Positions 1 to 5,209 of a stretch of 8,789 bases of DNA are shown piece after piece. A program made the position numbers and the translations under genes. The stretch's first letter is position 1; the number at the start of each line of letters is the position of its first letter. The notes below the pieces were generated by a model, which saw only the letters and a program-made list of their open reading frames with translations, was not told where the DNA came from and ran no database searches. The stretch lies in the NCBI GenBank assembly GCA_040255925.1, contig JBDZVX010000101.1, forward strand, positions 1 to 8,789, given 5' to 3'. The DNA is from Nitrolancea sp040255925. Lineage in GTDB: Bacteria; Chloroflexota; Chloroflexia; Thermomicrobiales; Thermomicrobiaceae.

Positions 1-2
1 GG

Positions 3-419
3 CAGGAGATCGACCACTTCGCGGGTGAGGCGGCGTTCGGAACCTGGCTCTACCGCATCGCGACCAACCTCTGTCTGGATCACCTGCGGAAGACCGCCCG
101 CGTCCGGCTCCTGCCGCTGGAAGACCGGGCCGCGGCCGTACCGGACGACGATGACGTCGCCGAGATGGTTGTGGGAGCGGCCGAACGGGAAGAGCGGCGG
201 CGGGCGCTCAAGCGAGCGCTCGCCGAGCTGCCGAGCGAGGACCGCCTGCTCCTGGCGATGCGTGTCGGGGACCGGCTTTCCTACGCGGAGATCGCCGATG
301 TGCTCTCGCTTAATCCAAGCACGGTCGGTACCCGGCTCTACCGGGTGCGCGCCCGGCTGCACCGTCTGGTCAGCCGCTATCTGGAGCAGGACGTGGAGGA
401 CAGAGATGGACTGCGCTGA
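3..419 (+). CDS. ECF-family RNA polymerase sigma factor, 5'-truncated by window edge
   Basis: This is the C-terminal 138 residues of an extracytoplasmic-function (sigma-70 family) sigma factor, which directs RNA polymerase to a specific promoter set. The reading frame is open from the window edge. It begins in region 2, where FGTWLYRIATNLCLDHLRK is the typical end of region 2.3/2.4 (promoter -10 recognition). An acidic linker rich in Asp follows. Region 4 comes next: ALAELPSEDRLLLAMR, then a helix-turn-helix, LSYAEIADVLSLNPSTVGTR, and a basic recognition tail RLYRVRARLHRL, which contacts the -35 element. Roughly 50-60 N-terminal residues are missing, judged from usual family length. The stop codon lies inside the next gene, a 14-bp overlap that implies translational coupling with its anti-sigma factor. 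Such pairs commonly autoregulate; the promoter would lie outside the window. The family call is secure, but the ECF subgroup cannot be assigned here. Confidence 0.93.
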   Translation, partial: QEIDHFAGEAAFGTWLYRIATNLCLDHLRKTARVRLLPLEDRAAAVPDDDDVAEMVVGAAEREERRRALKRALAELPSEDRLLLAMRVGDRLSYAEIADVLSLNPSTVGTRLYRVRARLHRLVSRYLEQDVEDRDGLR

Positions 420-1251
420 AGCCAGGCTCCTCCTGAGTCAATCGATCGATGGCGAGTTGCCCGTGGGATCGGCGGACGCGGACGCGATGGAGAGTCATCT
501 GCTCGCCTGTGCCACCTGCCGCGCCCTCCGGCGGGAGTTCCTTGCCGAGCATGAGATGCTGGCCGATCTCTGGACCCCGGTCGCCGCGCCGGCCGGTTTC
601 GCCAGCCGGGTCACCGCGCCTCTGCCGCGAAAGGCCCCGCGCCGGCGTCACCAGCTCGCGCTCGTCGCGGCGATGGTGCTCGTGGTGCTGGCCGGTGGCG
701 TCCTCACCCAGAGCGGGGCACGGGCAAGCATTGGCCTCTTCCTGCGCCAGGTCGTCCTGCGTGAGACGCCGGCGCAGACGATGCCGTCCCAGACCGCCCC
801 GATGACGCGGCTGACCCTTGACGAGGCACAGAAGCTGGTCCCCTGGCGGATACGCCAGCCAGCTGGTCTGCCGGATGGGTACCGGCTGTCCGACGTCTAC
901 GCCGGGAGTATCCATAGCTTCGCGGTCGGCCCGACGATCGTGCTTCACTACCAGGCCGGGGATGGCCCTACCGCGCGGAATCTTGGGGTGATGGAGCTCC
1001 AGACGGCCGTGAACCAGCTGGCGGATGAGCCGGTCGCGCCGGGAGCGGCCCGGCAGGTGCCGGTCGGCCACGGCACCGGACTTCTGATCGATGGCCGGTG
1101 GGGCGAACGGGACGGCCGGCAGGTGTGGGAGCCGGGGACGATGCTGCGGTTGATAGTCGAGGATGGGGACTTCGTGTTCCAGCTTCAAGCCGACCCGAAG
1201 GATGGCTGGAATGCCGAGCAACTTACGGACATCGCGGCAACGCTCCGCTGA
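406..1251 (+). CDS. Zinc-binding (ZAS/zf-HC2) transmembrane anti-sigma factor
   Basis: This 281-residue membrane protein is predicted to hold the upstream sigma factor inactive. The N-terminal anti-sigma domain starts MDCAEARLLLSQSIDGEL and contains C3, H31, C35 and C38, the complete HxxxCxxC zinc set with the usual leading Cys. A single membrane segment spans about residues 84-101 (LALVAAMVLVVLAGGVL), preceded by a basic KAPRRRH stretch that fits a cytoplasmic N-terminus. The extracytoplasmic part (about 135-281) contains WRIRQPAGLPDGYRLSDVYA and a C-terminal IAATLR end, resembling DUF4367-type sensor domains; that family call is from memory. The ATG at 406 was chosen because the zinc motif begins immediately after it and it overlaps the sigma gene by 14 bp; longer upstream starts only read through the sigma gene in another frame. 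Zinc coordination with nearby cysteines could allow redox sensing, but that is inference. Confidence 0.92.
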   Translation: MDCAEARLLLSQSIDGELPVGSADADAMESHLLACATCRALRREFLAEHEMLADLWTPVAAPAGFASRVTAPLPRKAPRRRHQLALVAAMVLVVLAGGVLTQSGARASIGLFLRQVVLRETPAQTMPSQTAPMTRLTLDEAQKLVPWRIRQPAGLPDGYRLSDVYAGSIHSFAVGPTIVLHYQAGDGPTARNLGVMELQTAVNQLADEPVAPGAARQVPVGHGTGLLIDGRWGERDGRQVWEPGTMLRLIVEDGDFVFQLQADPKDGWNAEQLTDIAATLR

Positions 1252-1314
1252 GCGTCGCCAGGATCGCGGGTCAAATGATTGGGAAGTTGATCTTCGGCTG
1301 ATTCTCGCTCACGC

Positions 1315-1320
1315 AGGAGG
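1315..1320 (+). promoter_or_regulatory. Ribosome binding site of the Rieske gene
   Basis: AGGAGG lies 7 nt before the ATG at 1328. An in-frame ATG at 1322 is only one base from this Shine-Dalgarno sequence, too close to be used, so the site decides the start in favour of 1328. Confidence 0.8.
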
Positions 1321-1327
1321 TATGAGG

Positions 1328-1915
1328 ATGTTCACTGGTGGCCTTCGATCCTTGTTGCGGACGCTCTTTGGCCTGCTATTGGTCCCGGTGGTGGGCCGGA
1401 TCGGCACGTTACTGCAACGGGCGAATCATAACCGGCAGCCCCGTGCGAACCGGCGCACTTTTCTCCGCAATGTTGTCCTCGGCTCGGTTAGTATCGTGAC
1501 GGCCGAGCTCATCGGTATGTTCGGATTCTTGATGTGGCCGCTGAAGACCGGCAAGTTTGGCACCGAGGTTACGGTGCCGAAGGACCAGATCCCGAAATCA
1601 GGAGAGTCCCCGTATATCGATCGTGAAGGCAAGTTCTTCATCATTAATAACCCGGATGGCATCCTGGCTCTCTACTGGAAATGCCCCCATTTGGGCTGCA
1701 CTGTTCCCTGGAATCAGTCGGAGGATCAGTTCCACTGCCCCTGTCACGGCTCGGTCTATGACCGTCACGGCGTTCGAGTGAAGGGACCGGCTCCCCGGCC
1801 GATGGACCTGATGGAGATCGAAGTCGACTCTAGCCAAAATGTCCTTGTGAACACCGGAAAGATCATCGAGCGATCTGAATGGACACAGAGCCAGTCCACG
1901 CCGTACCCGGCCTAG
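1328..1915 (+). CDS. Membrane-anchored Rieske [2Fe-2S] protein with Tat-type signal
   Basis: This 195-residue Rieske iron-sulfur protein is an electron carrier facing the outside of the cytoplasmic membrane, typically part of a quinol-oxidising bc/b6f-type complex. Box 1 is CPHLGC (C119, H121, C124) and box 2 is CPCHGS (C137, C139, H140). By family knowledge C119, H121, C137 and H140 bind the cluster, while C124 and C139 form the stabilising disulfide. S142 and Y144 of GSVYD match the Ser and Tyr that raise redox potential in respiratory Rieske proteins. The Pro loop GPAPRPMDL follows at 153-161. NRRTFLRNVVLG (41-52) is a twin-arginine motif next to a membrane segment (about 49-70), so export of the folded protein by Tat with an uncleaved anchor is likely. 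The N-terminus has an extra hydrophobic amphipathic stretch (6-29). No cytochrome b gene adjoins it; the neighbours are a sigma/anti-sigma pair 76 bp upstream and an exported protein gene 31 bp downstream. Confidence 0.93.
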   Translation: MFTGGLRSLLRTLFGLLLVPVVGRIGTLLQRANHNRQPRANRRTFLRNVVLGSVSIVTAELIGMFGFLMWPLKTGKFGTEVTVPKDQIPKSGESPYIDREGKFFIINNPDGILALYWKCPHLGCTVPWNQSEDQFHCPCHGSVYDRHGVRVKGPAPRPMDLMEIEVDSSQNVLVNTGKIIERSEWTQSQSTPYPA

Positions 1916-1946
1916 CCAGCGCGGGGGATCTCGAGAGTACCGATAT

Positions 1947-2993
1947 TTGAGGGGGAAGGAATTGCGAGGAAATGCCGGACTGATCATCGGAGGGTTGGGA
2001 ATCCTCGCCATGGTGCTGCTCGGCACGCTTGACGTGGCATCCCAGTCCTCCGGCGCTCAGTCGAAATCCGCGCCCGGCGCCTGGATGCTGCCGGATACAA
2101 GCGCTCAGCAGGCCATCGTGCGCCGGTACCTGGACCTGCTCGCCGCCGGCCGCTACGCCGATGCCTGGCGGTTGCTGACCCCGGCGCGACGATCGGAACA
2201 ACCGCTCGAACAGTTCACGACTGCCTGGGAGTCGCGCGGACGGGTCGTAATCACCAAGGGGCGGGGGCCATATGCGAAGACCTTTCTCTGGCCCGCGGCC
2301 GTCGATCAGGTGCGCGCCAGGTTCTGGGTCCGGAAGCCGCAATCGGGCGGCGGGCAGACGTGGAGCTTCATCGTGGCTCAAAGCGGAGGTGCCTGGCGCA
2401 TTTCGGGGGAACAGTTTCTCGGACCGCTCGCGGTGGATCTGCCGCCCGCAAGTTCCCCGGTCGAAGCGATAGAGCGTGCGGTCCGCATGAACTATGGATC
2501 GATCTGGTTACCCTCGATCACCATCCTCTTCAACGAGCCCTTTGACGATGGGCGAGTGATCATCTTCCGGGTGCTCAATCCACTGCTTGAGCCGAAGGAG
2601 GAGGGGCCGCGCCCGACCGCGATCATGTACTACCTGCGCCCGGACCGGGATGGCTGGGCTTTCGCTGGTGGCGGTAGCATTGGGACCATCGTGGCGACTG
2701 GTGTATATCCGGTCGCTTGCGCTTGGACCTGGCTCAGATTCCCGGTTTCCGATGACCCGGACGCTCCGGCGACGGCGGCGTTCTACTGCACCGTTGAGGA
2801 TTCGCGCGTCGCGACGATCGAGCTGGAGCGCGTGGACGGGGCTGTCCAGCGTGCGAACGTTTTGGACAAGCAGGCCGTGTTCTTCCCGTATGCCGCGTCG
2901 TTTCGCACGCCTTGGCCGTCGCAGCATCCGGCGGCGATCCGACTCTTCGATGCCGCCGACCGGCCGCTCGACCTGCCTACGACGCCGGTTTAA
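1947..2993 (+). CDS. Exported or membrane-anchored NTF2-like protein of unknown function
   Basis: I do not recognise a specific family for the whole 348-residue protein. It has one N-terminal hydrophobic segment (about 10-29, GLIIGGLGILAMVLLGTL), acting as signal anchor or signal peptide. Residues about 52-158 look like an NTF2-like fold: AIVRRYLDLLAAGRYADAW is the usual first helix pair, followed by LLTPARR and alternating strands ending in a WRISGEQF-type strand. The remainder (about 172-348) is strand-rich, with short aromatic blocks such as IMYYLRPDRDGWAF, and two Cys (C258, C281) that could pair outside the cell. No catalytic motif is visible. There is no in-frame ATG near the start. TTG at 1947 and TTG at 1962 are both possible; 1962 has GAGGGGG ending 6 nt upstream and may be the real start, removing five residues. 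It follows the Rieske gene by 31 bp, suggesting co-transcription and perhaps a role beside it in the envelope. Confidence 0.8.
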   Translation: MRGKELRGNAGLIIGGLGILAMVLLGTLDVASQSSGAQSKSAPGAWMLPDTSAQQAIVRRYLDLLAAGRYADAWRLLTPARRSEQPLEQFTTAWESRGRVVITKGRGPYAKTFLWPAAVDQVRARFWVRKPQSGGGQTWSFIVAQSGGAWRISGEQFLGPLAVDLPPASSPVEAIERAVRMNYGSIWLPSITILFNEPFDDGRVIIFRVLNPLLEPKEEGPRPTAIMYYLRPDRDGWAFAGGGSIGTIVATGVYPVACAWTWLRFPVSDDPDAPATAAFYCTVEDSRVATIELERVDGAVQRANVLDKQAVFFPYAASFRTPWPSQHPAAIRLFDAADRPLDLPTTPV

Positions 2994-3002
2994 TCTGAGA
3001 TG

Positions 3003-3066
3003 GCTTCCGCGCGGGGCTCAAGCCGCCGCGCTCACAGGCCGAAGCCGGCTCAAAGCCGGCTGGAGG
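3003..3066 (+). repeat. Left arm of the 64-bp inverted repeat, two internal hairpins
   Basis: Hairpin one occupies 3009-3031: GCGCGG plus GGCT pairs with AGCC plus CCGCGC, with a single bulged G at 3025. Hairpin two occupies 3043-3061: AGCCGGCT, loop CAA, AGCCGGCT, a perfect 8-bp stem. Both hairpins close with GGCTCAA(A)GCC. The arm starts 10 bp after the stop codon of the NTF2-like gene, so it would form the 3' end of that transcript. Confidence 0.85.
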
Positions 3067-3157
3067 ATGCGCGGATGAGCCCGCAGCCGGATTGCCAAGA
3101 CCGGATCGTTGCCCGGTCCCACGATCGGTGGGAATTGGCACGTGGCTACGCGACAAT

Positions 3158-3203
3158 GTCTCGCTTGCAGTGGCAGCCGAAGCTCCCACTGTAGGCACGA
3201 GAC
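3158..3203. repeat. Imperfect hairpin inside the inverted-repeat element
   Basis: GTCTCG (3158-3163) and CAGTGG (3168-3173) pair with CCACTG (3186-3191) and CGAGAC (3198-3203). This gives two 6-bp stems around an internal loop and a 12-nt apical loop. It suggests that the interior may be structured if transcribed. No known RNA family was recognised. Confidence 0.4.
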
Positions 3204-3288
3204 CATGGGTGGCGCAGACTCAGCGATCAATCAGCGGCCAGGAGTGCACGGAAACCCTGTCCCACCGGAGGACCACTTCCGTCAGCCA

Positions 3289-3352
3289 CCTCCAGCCGGC
3301 TTTGAGCCGGCTTCGGCCTGTGAGCGCGGCGGCTTGAGCCCCGCGCGGAAGC
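3289..3352 (-). repeat. Right arm of the 64-bp inverted repeat
   Basis: This is the exact reverse complement of 3003-3066 and contains the same two hairpins in the opposite orientation. It lies 110 bp beyond the stop codon of the minus-strand transporter gene, so either converging transcript could carry it. Confidence 0.85.
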
Positions 3353-3461
3353 TGTTCCGACACCCGTGGCAGGGAACACGAGAATGCGGAACGCCGGTTA
3401 CATCCGCCCGCGCATCTTCCCAGGCCCCAGCCTCAACGGGTATGGGAAACCCTGTCCTGCG

Positions 3462-5012
3462 CTAATCCCGCGTGAGCCCAGTGGCGGCATCCCGCTCGTC
3501 GGCCAGCGATGATCGATTTTCGGCCGCCGTGTCTTCGACCGCTTGCAGTTCGTAGACTCCACCGCGAGGGAATGCCAGCAGGACGATCAGGAAGGCTGCC
3601 AGGGCGATGCCGAGAATGCTGAGATAGACCATCGCCAGGGAACCGGACAGCGCGGATTGCAGCACCTGGAGGGTGTCCGGTGCGAGCGTGCCACGGATGG
3701 CCGGATCGAGCAGGGCATCGGCACTAGCTTCAACGCCCTGTACCCCGGCCAGCCGCGCGCCCATCCCGGCGCTCAGGATGGTTCCGAGCGCCGCGACCCC
3801 GACTGTCCCACCGATAGTCCGGGAGAACTGGATCGACGCGGTCGCCACGCCGCGCTCGGCCCAGCCAACGGCGCTTTGGGTGGCGATCATAAACGCGGTC
3901 GCGCTCAACCCCATCCCGATACCGGAAATGCCGGATGCCGCGATCGCCTCCCACAACGTATTGCCTCCATGTGGGACCACCTGCAGGAGCAGCCCGGCCA
4001 GCACGATGATCACCAATCCGGCGACGACCGAAACACGGTAGCCAAAGCGCATAATCAGCTTTCCGGCCAGGATGGATGTGACCGACCAGCCGATCGAGTA
4101 GGGCGCGATCACCATCCCGGCGGTCACCGCGCTCCCGCCCAGCACGCCCTGGACGAAGAGCGGCAGGTAGGAGGTTACCCCAAACATTCCGGCGCCAATC
4201 AGGATGCTGGCGAGGAACGAGACGCCGATCACACCCTTCCGGAAGATGTGGAGGGGCAGGATCGGCTCTTCCACGCGTCGCTCGTTCCAGATGAAGTGCA
4301 CGAGGAGCACGGCGGCGGCGAGGAACGCCCCGAGCACGGCCGGACTGAACCAGGACGGGTTCTCGCTCGCCGCGAGCAGCGCAACGAGCAAGCTGGTGAT
4401 GCTCATGGTCAGGCTGAGCGTGCCGGCATAATCGATCCGGTGGGAGCGCCGTTCGATCCGCTCTTTTAGGAACAGCCAGAGGAGGAGGGTCGAAGCGATA
4501 CCGAAGGGGAGGTTGATGTAGAAGACCCAACGCCAATTGACATAATTGACAATGAATCCGCCCACGGTCGGTCCGGCCACTGCCGACGCTCCCCAGACCG
4601 CGCTGATCAGCCCCTGCATCCGGGCGCGCTCTTCGACGCGGAAGATATCGCCGAAGATCGTGAGAGTAATGGGAATGATGCCGCCCGCGCCCAGTCCCTG
4701 GATCGCGCGGAAGGCAACGAGTTGCGGCATGGACTGGGCGGCTCCGCAGAGGGCGGATCCGGCAAGGAACAGGACCGCCGCGATCAGGAACAATGGTTTG
4801 CGCCCGTAGAGATCTGCCAGACGTCCGTAGAGTGGGATCGTCGTGGTCGAAGTCAGCAGGTAGGCGGAAAAGACCCAGGAGTAGAGGGATAGACCGCCGA
4901 GTTCTCCGATGACGGTCGGCATCGCCGTCCCAACAATCGTCGTGTCGAGCGCGGCTAGGAAGGTCCCCAGCATGATGGCGATGACGACGATGCGCCGGTT
5001 GGAGCGTGTCAC
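3462..5012 (-). CDS. DHA2-family (EmrB/QacA-type) MFS drug/proton antiporter
   Basis: This 516-residue major facilitator protein has the length and hydrophobic pattern of 14-TM DHA2 exporters, which expel drugs or other toxic compounds across the inner membrane in exchange for protons. Motif D1 is LDTTIVGTAMPTV (about 22-34) in TM1. Motif A is GRLADLYGRKP (63-73) in the loop after TM2. RAIQGLGAGG (102-111) is motif B, with the Arg implicated in proton coupling. GPTVGGFI (about 147-154) is the antiporter motif C. WRWVFYINLPFG (160-171) is also characteristic of DHA2. The tail after the last membrane segment is short and acidic. The GTG at 5012 was chosen because it gives a usual short N-terminus before TM1 and has GGAGG 10 nt upstream; extending to 5123 would add 37 residues unlike the family and read through an operator-like dyad. 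Substrate cannot be predicted. No regulator gene is adjacent. Confidence 0.92.
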   Translation of the reverse strand: MTRSNRRIVVIAIMLGTFLAALDTTIVGTAMPTVIGELGGLSLYSWVFSAYLLTSTTTIPLYGRLADLYGRKPLFLIAAVLFLAGSALCGAAQSMPQLVAFRAIQGLGAGGIIPITLTIFGDIFRVEERARMQGLISAVWGASAVAGPTVGGFIVNYVNWRWVFYINLPFGIASTLLLWLFLKERIERRSHRIDYAGTLSLTMSITSLLVALLAASENPSWFSPAVLGAFLAAAVLLVHFIWNERRVEEPILPLHIFRKGVIGVSFLASILIGAGMFGVTSYLPLFVQGVLGGSAVTAGMVIAPYSIGWSVTSILAGKLIMRFGYRVSVVAGLVIIVLAGLLLQVVPHGGNTLWEAIAASGISGIGMGLSATAFMIATQSAVGWAERGVATASIQFSRTIGGTVGVAALGTILSAGMGARLAGVQGVEASADALLDPAIRGTLAPDTLQVLQSALSGSLAMVYLSILGIALAAFLIVLLAFPRGGVYELQAVEDTAAENRSSLADERDAATGLTRD

Positions 5013-5055
5013 TCCGTACGTGCCTCCGGGTGATAGGTGCCGGACAGATATTGGG

Positions 5056-5076
5056 GCTGAAACTACCGGTTTCAGC
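5056..5076. promoter_or_regulatory. Operator-like dyad upstream of the transporter
   Basis: GCTGAAAC and GTTTCAGC form a perfect 8-bp dyad around TACCG, 21 bp in all. It ends 43 bp before the transporter GTG start. Size and spacing suit a dimeric repressor of the TetR or MarR kind, which often controls such exporters; the identity of the regulator is unknown. Confidence 0.5.
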
Positions 5077-5129
5077 GTGGGTGGACTCACGCATGGTACG
5101 ACGCGCCCGTGGAGAGCCGGCAAATCTTC

Positions 5130-5148
5130 GGGTCATCGAGCATGACCC
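5130..5148. promoter_or_regulatory. Second operator-like dyad, 19 bp
   Basis: GGGTCAT and ATGACCC are perfectly complementary around CGAGC. The half-site differs from the dyad at 5056-5076, so a different protein would bind it, or it acts as an RNA hairpin. It lies 117 bp upstream of the transporter start. Confidence 0.4.
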
Positions 5149-5171
5149 ATACCGGACCGGTGTGGGATGGG

Positions 5172-5186
5172 GACACCGCCGGTGTC
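5172..5186. repeat. 15-bp dyad downstream of the M28 peptidase gene
   Basis: GACACCG-C-CGGTGTC lies 24 bp beyond the M28 stop codon. It could form a 3'-end hairpin for the M28 transcript, but the minus strand continues with a C-rich stretch and no T-tract, so it is not a classical intrinsic terminator. Confidence 0.35.
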
Positions 5187-5209
5187 TTGCCCAGGCGGCG
5201 GAATCCCAG

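Larger units (their letters stand above)
3003..3352. repeat. 350-bp element bounded by perfect 64-bp inverted repeats
   Basis: Base-by-base comparison shows 3003-3066 to be the exact reverse complement of 3289-3352, with no mismatch over 64 positions; identity ends at both borders of each arm. The 222-bp interior (3067-3288) has no recognisable gene. I see no clear target-site duplication: the left flank ends CTGAGATG and the right flank begins TGTTCCGA. Perfect identity of the arms implies recent origin, gene conversion, or selection on structure. Possible identities are a non-autonomous mobile element (MITE-like), a REPIN-like pair of palindromic repeats, or two copies of a dispersed intergenic repeat in opposite orientation. 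The sequence alone does not decide between these. Confidence 0.85.
2994..3461. other. Gene-free region between convergent genes, filled by a long inverted-repeat element
   Basis: These 468 bp separate the stop of the NTF2-like gene (plus strand) from the stop of the transporter gene (minus strand). No credible gene is present: open frames here run straight through the repeat arms and have no family resemblance. The region holds the two 64-bp arms at 3003-3066 and 3289-3352, a hairpin at 3158-3203, a 13-nt direct repeat at 3250-3262 and 3445-3457, and a 6-bp stem (TGTTCC at 3353-3358 with GGAACA at 3373-3378). No T-rich tract typical of a Rho-independent terminator is visible, although the GC-rich hairpins could protect the 3' ends of both converging transcripts. 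Confidence 0.75.
5013..5209. promoter_or_regulatory. Spacer between the M28 and transporter genes, with probable promoter and operator dyads
   Basis: Four compact inverted repeats occur in under 140 bp: GCTGAAAC-N5-GTTTCAGC (5056-5076), GGGTCAT-N5-ATGACCC (5130-5148), ACCGG-A-CCGGT (5151-5161) and GACACCG-C-CGGTGTC (5172-5186). The first overlaps a weak minus-strand promoter candidate: CTGAAA as -35, 17-nt spacer, AATATC as -10, each poor against consensus. This arrangement suits regulated expression of the transporter by a protein encoded elsewhere. Confidence 0.5.

Noticed and set aside
25..405. N-terminal extension of the anti-sigma reading frame
   Set aside because: This stretch overlaps the sigma factor in another frame and translates to low-complexity Arg/Pro/Ser-rich sequence. 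The zinc-binding domain starts exactly at the internal ATG 406.
370..1221. Minus-strand open frame of 283 codons opposite the anti-sigma gene
   Set aside because: It is Arg/Gly/Pro-rich with no domain signature and lies wholly opposite a well-supported gene; typical of antisense open frames in GC-rich DNA.
3204..3225. T-box-like GGGTGGC sequence in the repeat interior
   Set aside because: GGGTGGCGCAG resembles part of the T-box antiterminator bulge, but there is no following terminator, no specifier stem, and no aminoacyl-tRNA or amino acid gene downstream.
3003..3352. CRISPR array or intrinsic terminator pair
   Set aside because: Only two arms exist, in opposite orientation rather than as direct repeats with regular spacers, and no T-tract follows either hairpin.
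3109..3465. Small plus-strand protein spanning the right repeat arm
   Set aside because: Its only distinctive peptide is the translation of the 64-bp repeat arm, and the same peptide appears in another frame nearby. This is a repeat translated by chance, not a gene.
3730..5136. Long minus-strand frame overlapping the transporter
   Set aside because: The 468-codon frame is Arg/His/Pro-rich without membrane segments or motifs, while the other frame encodes a complete DHA2 transporter with all its motifs.
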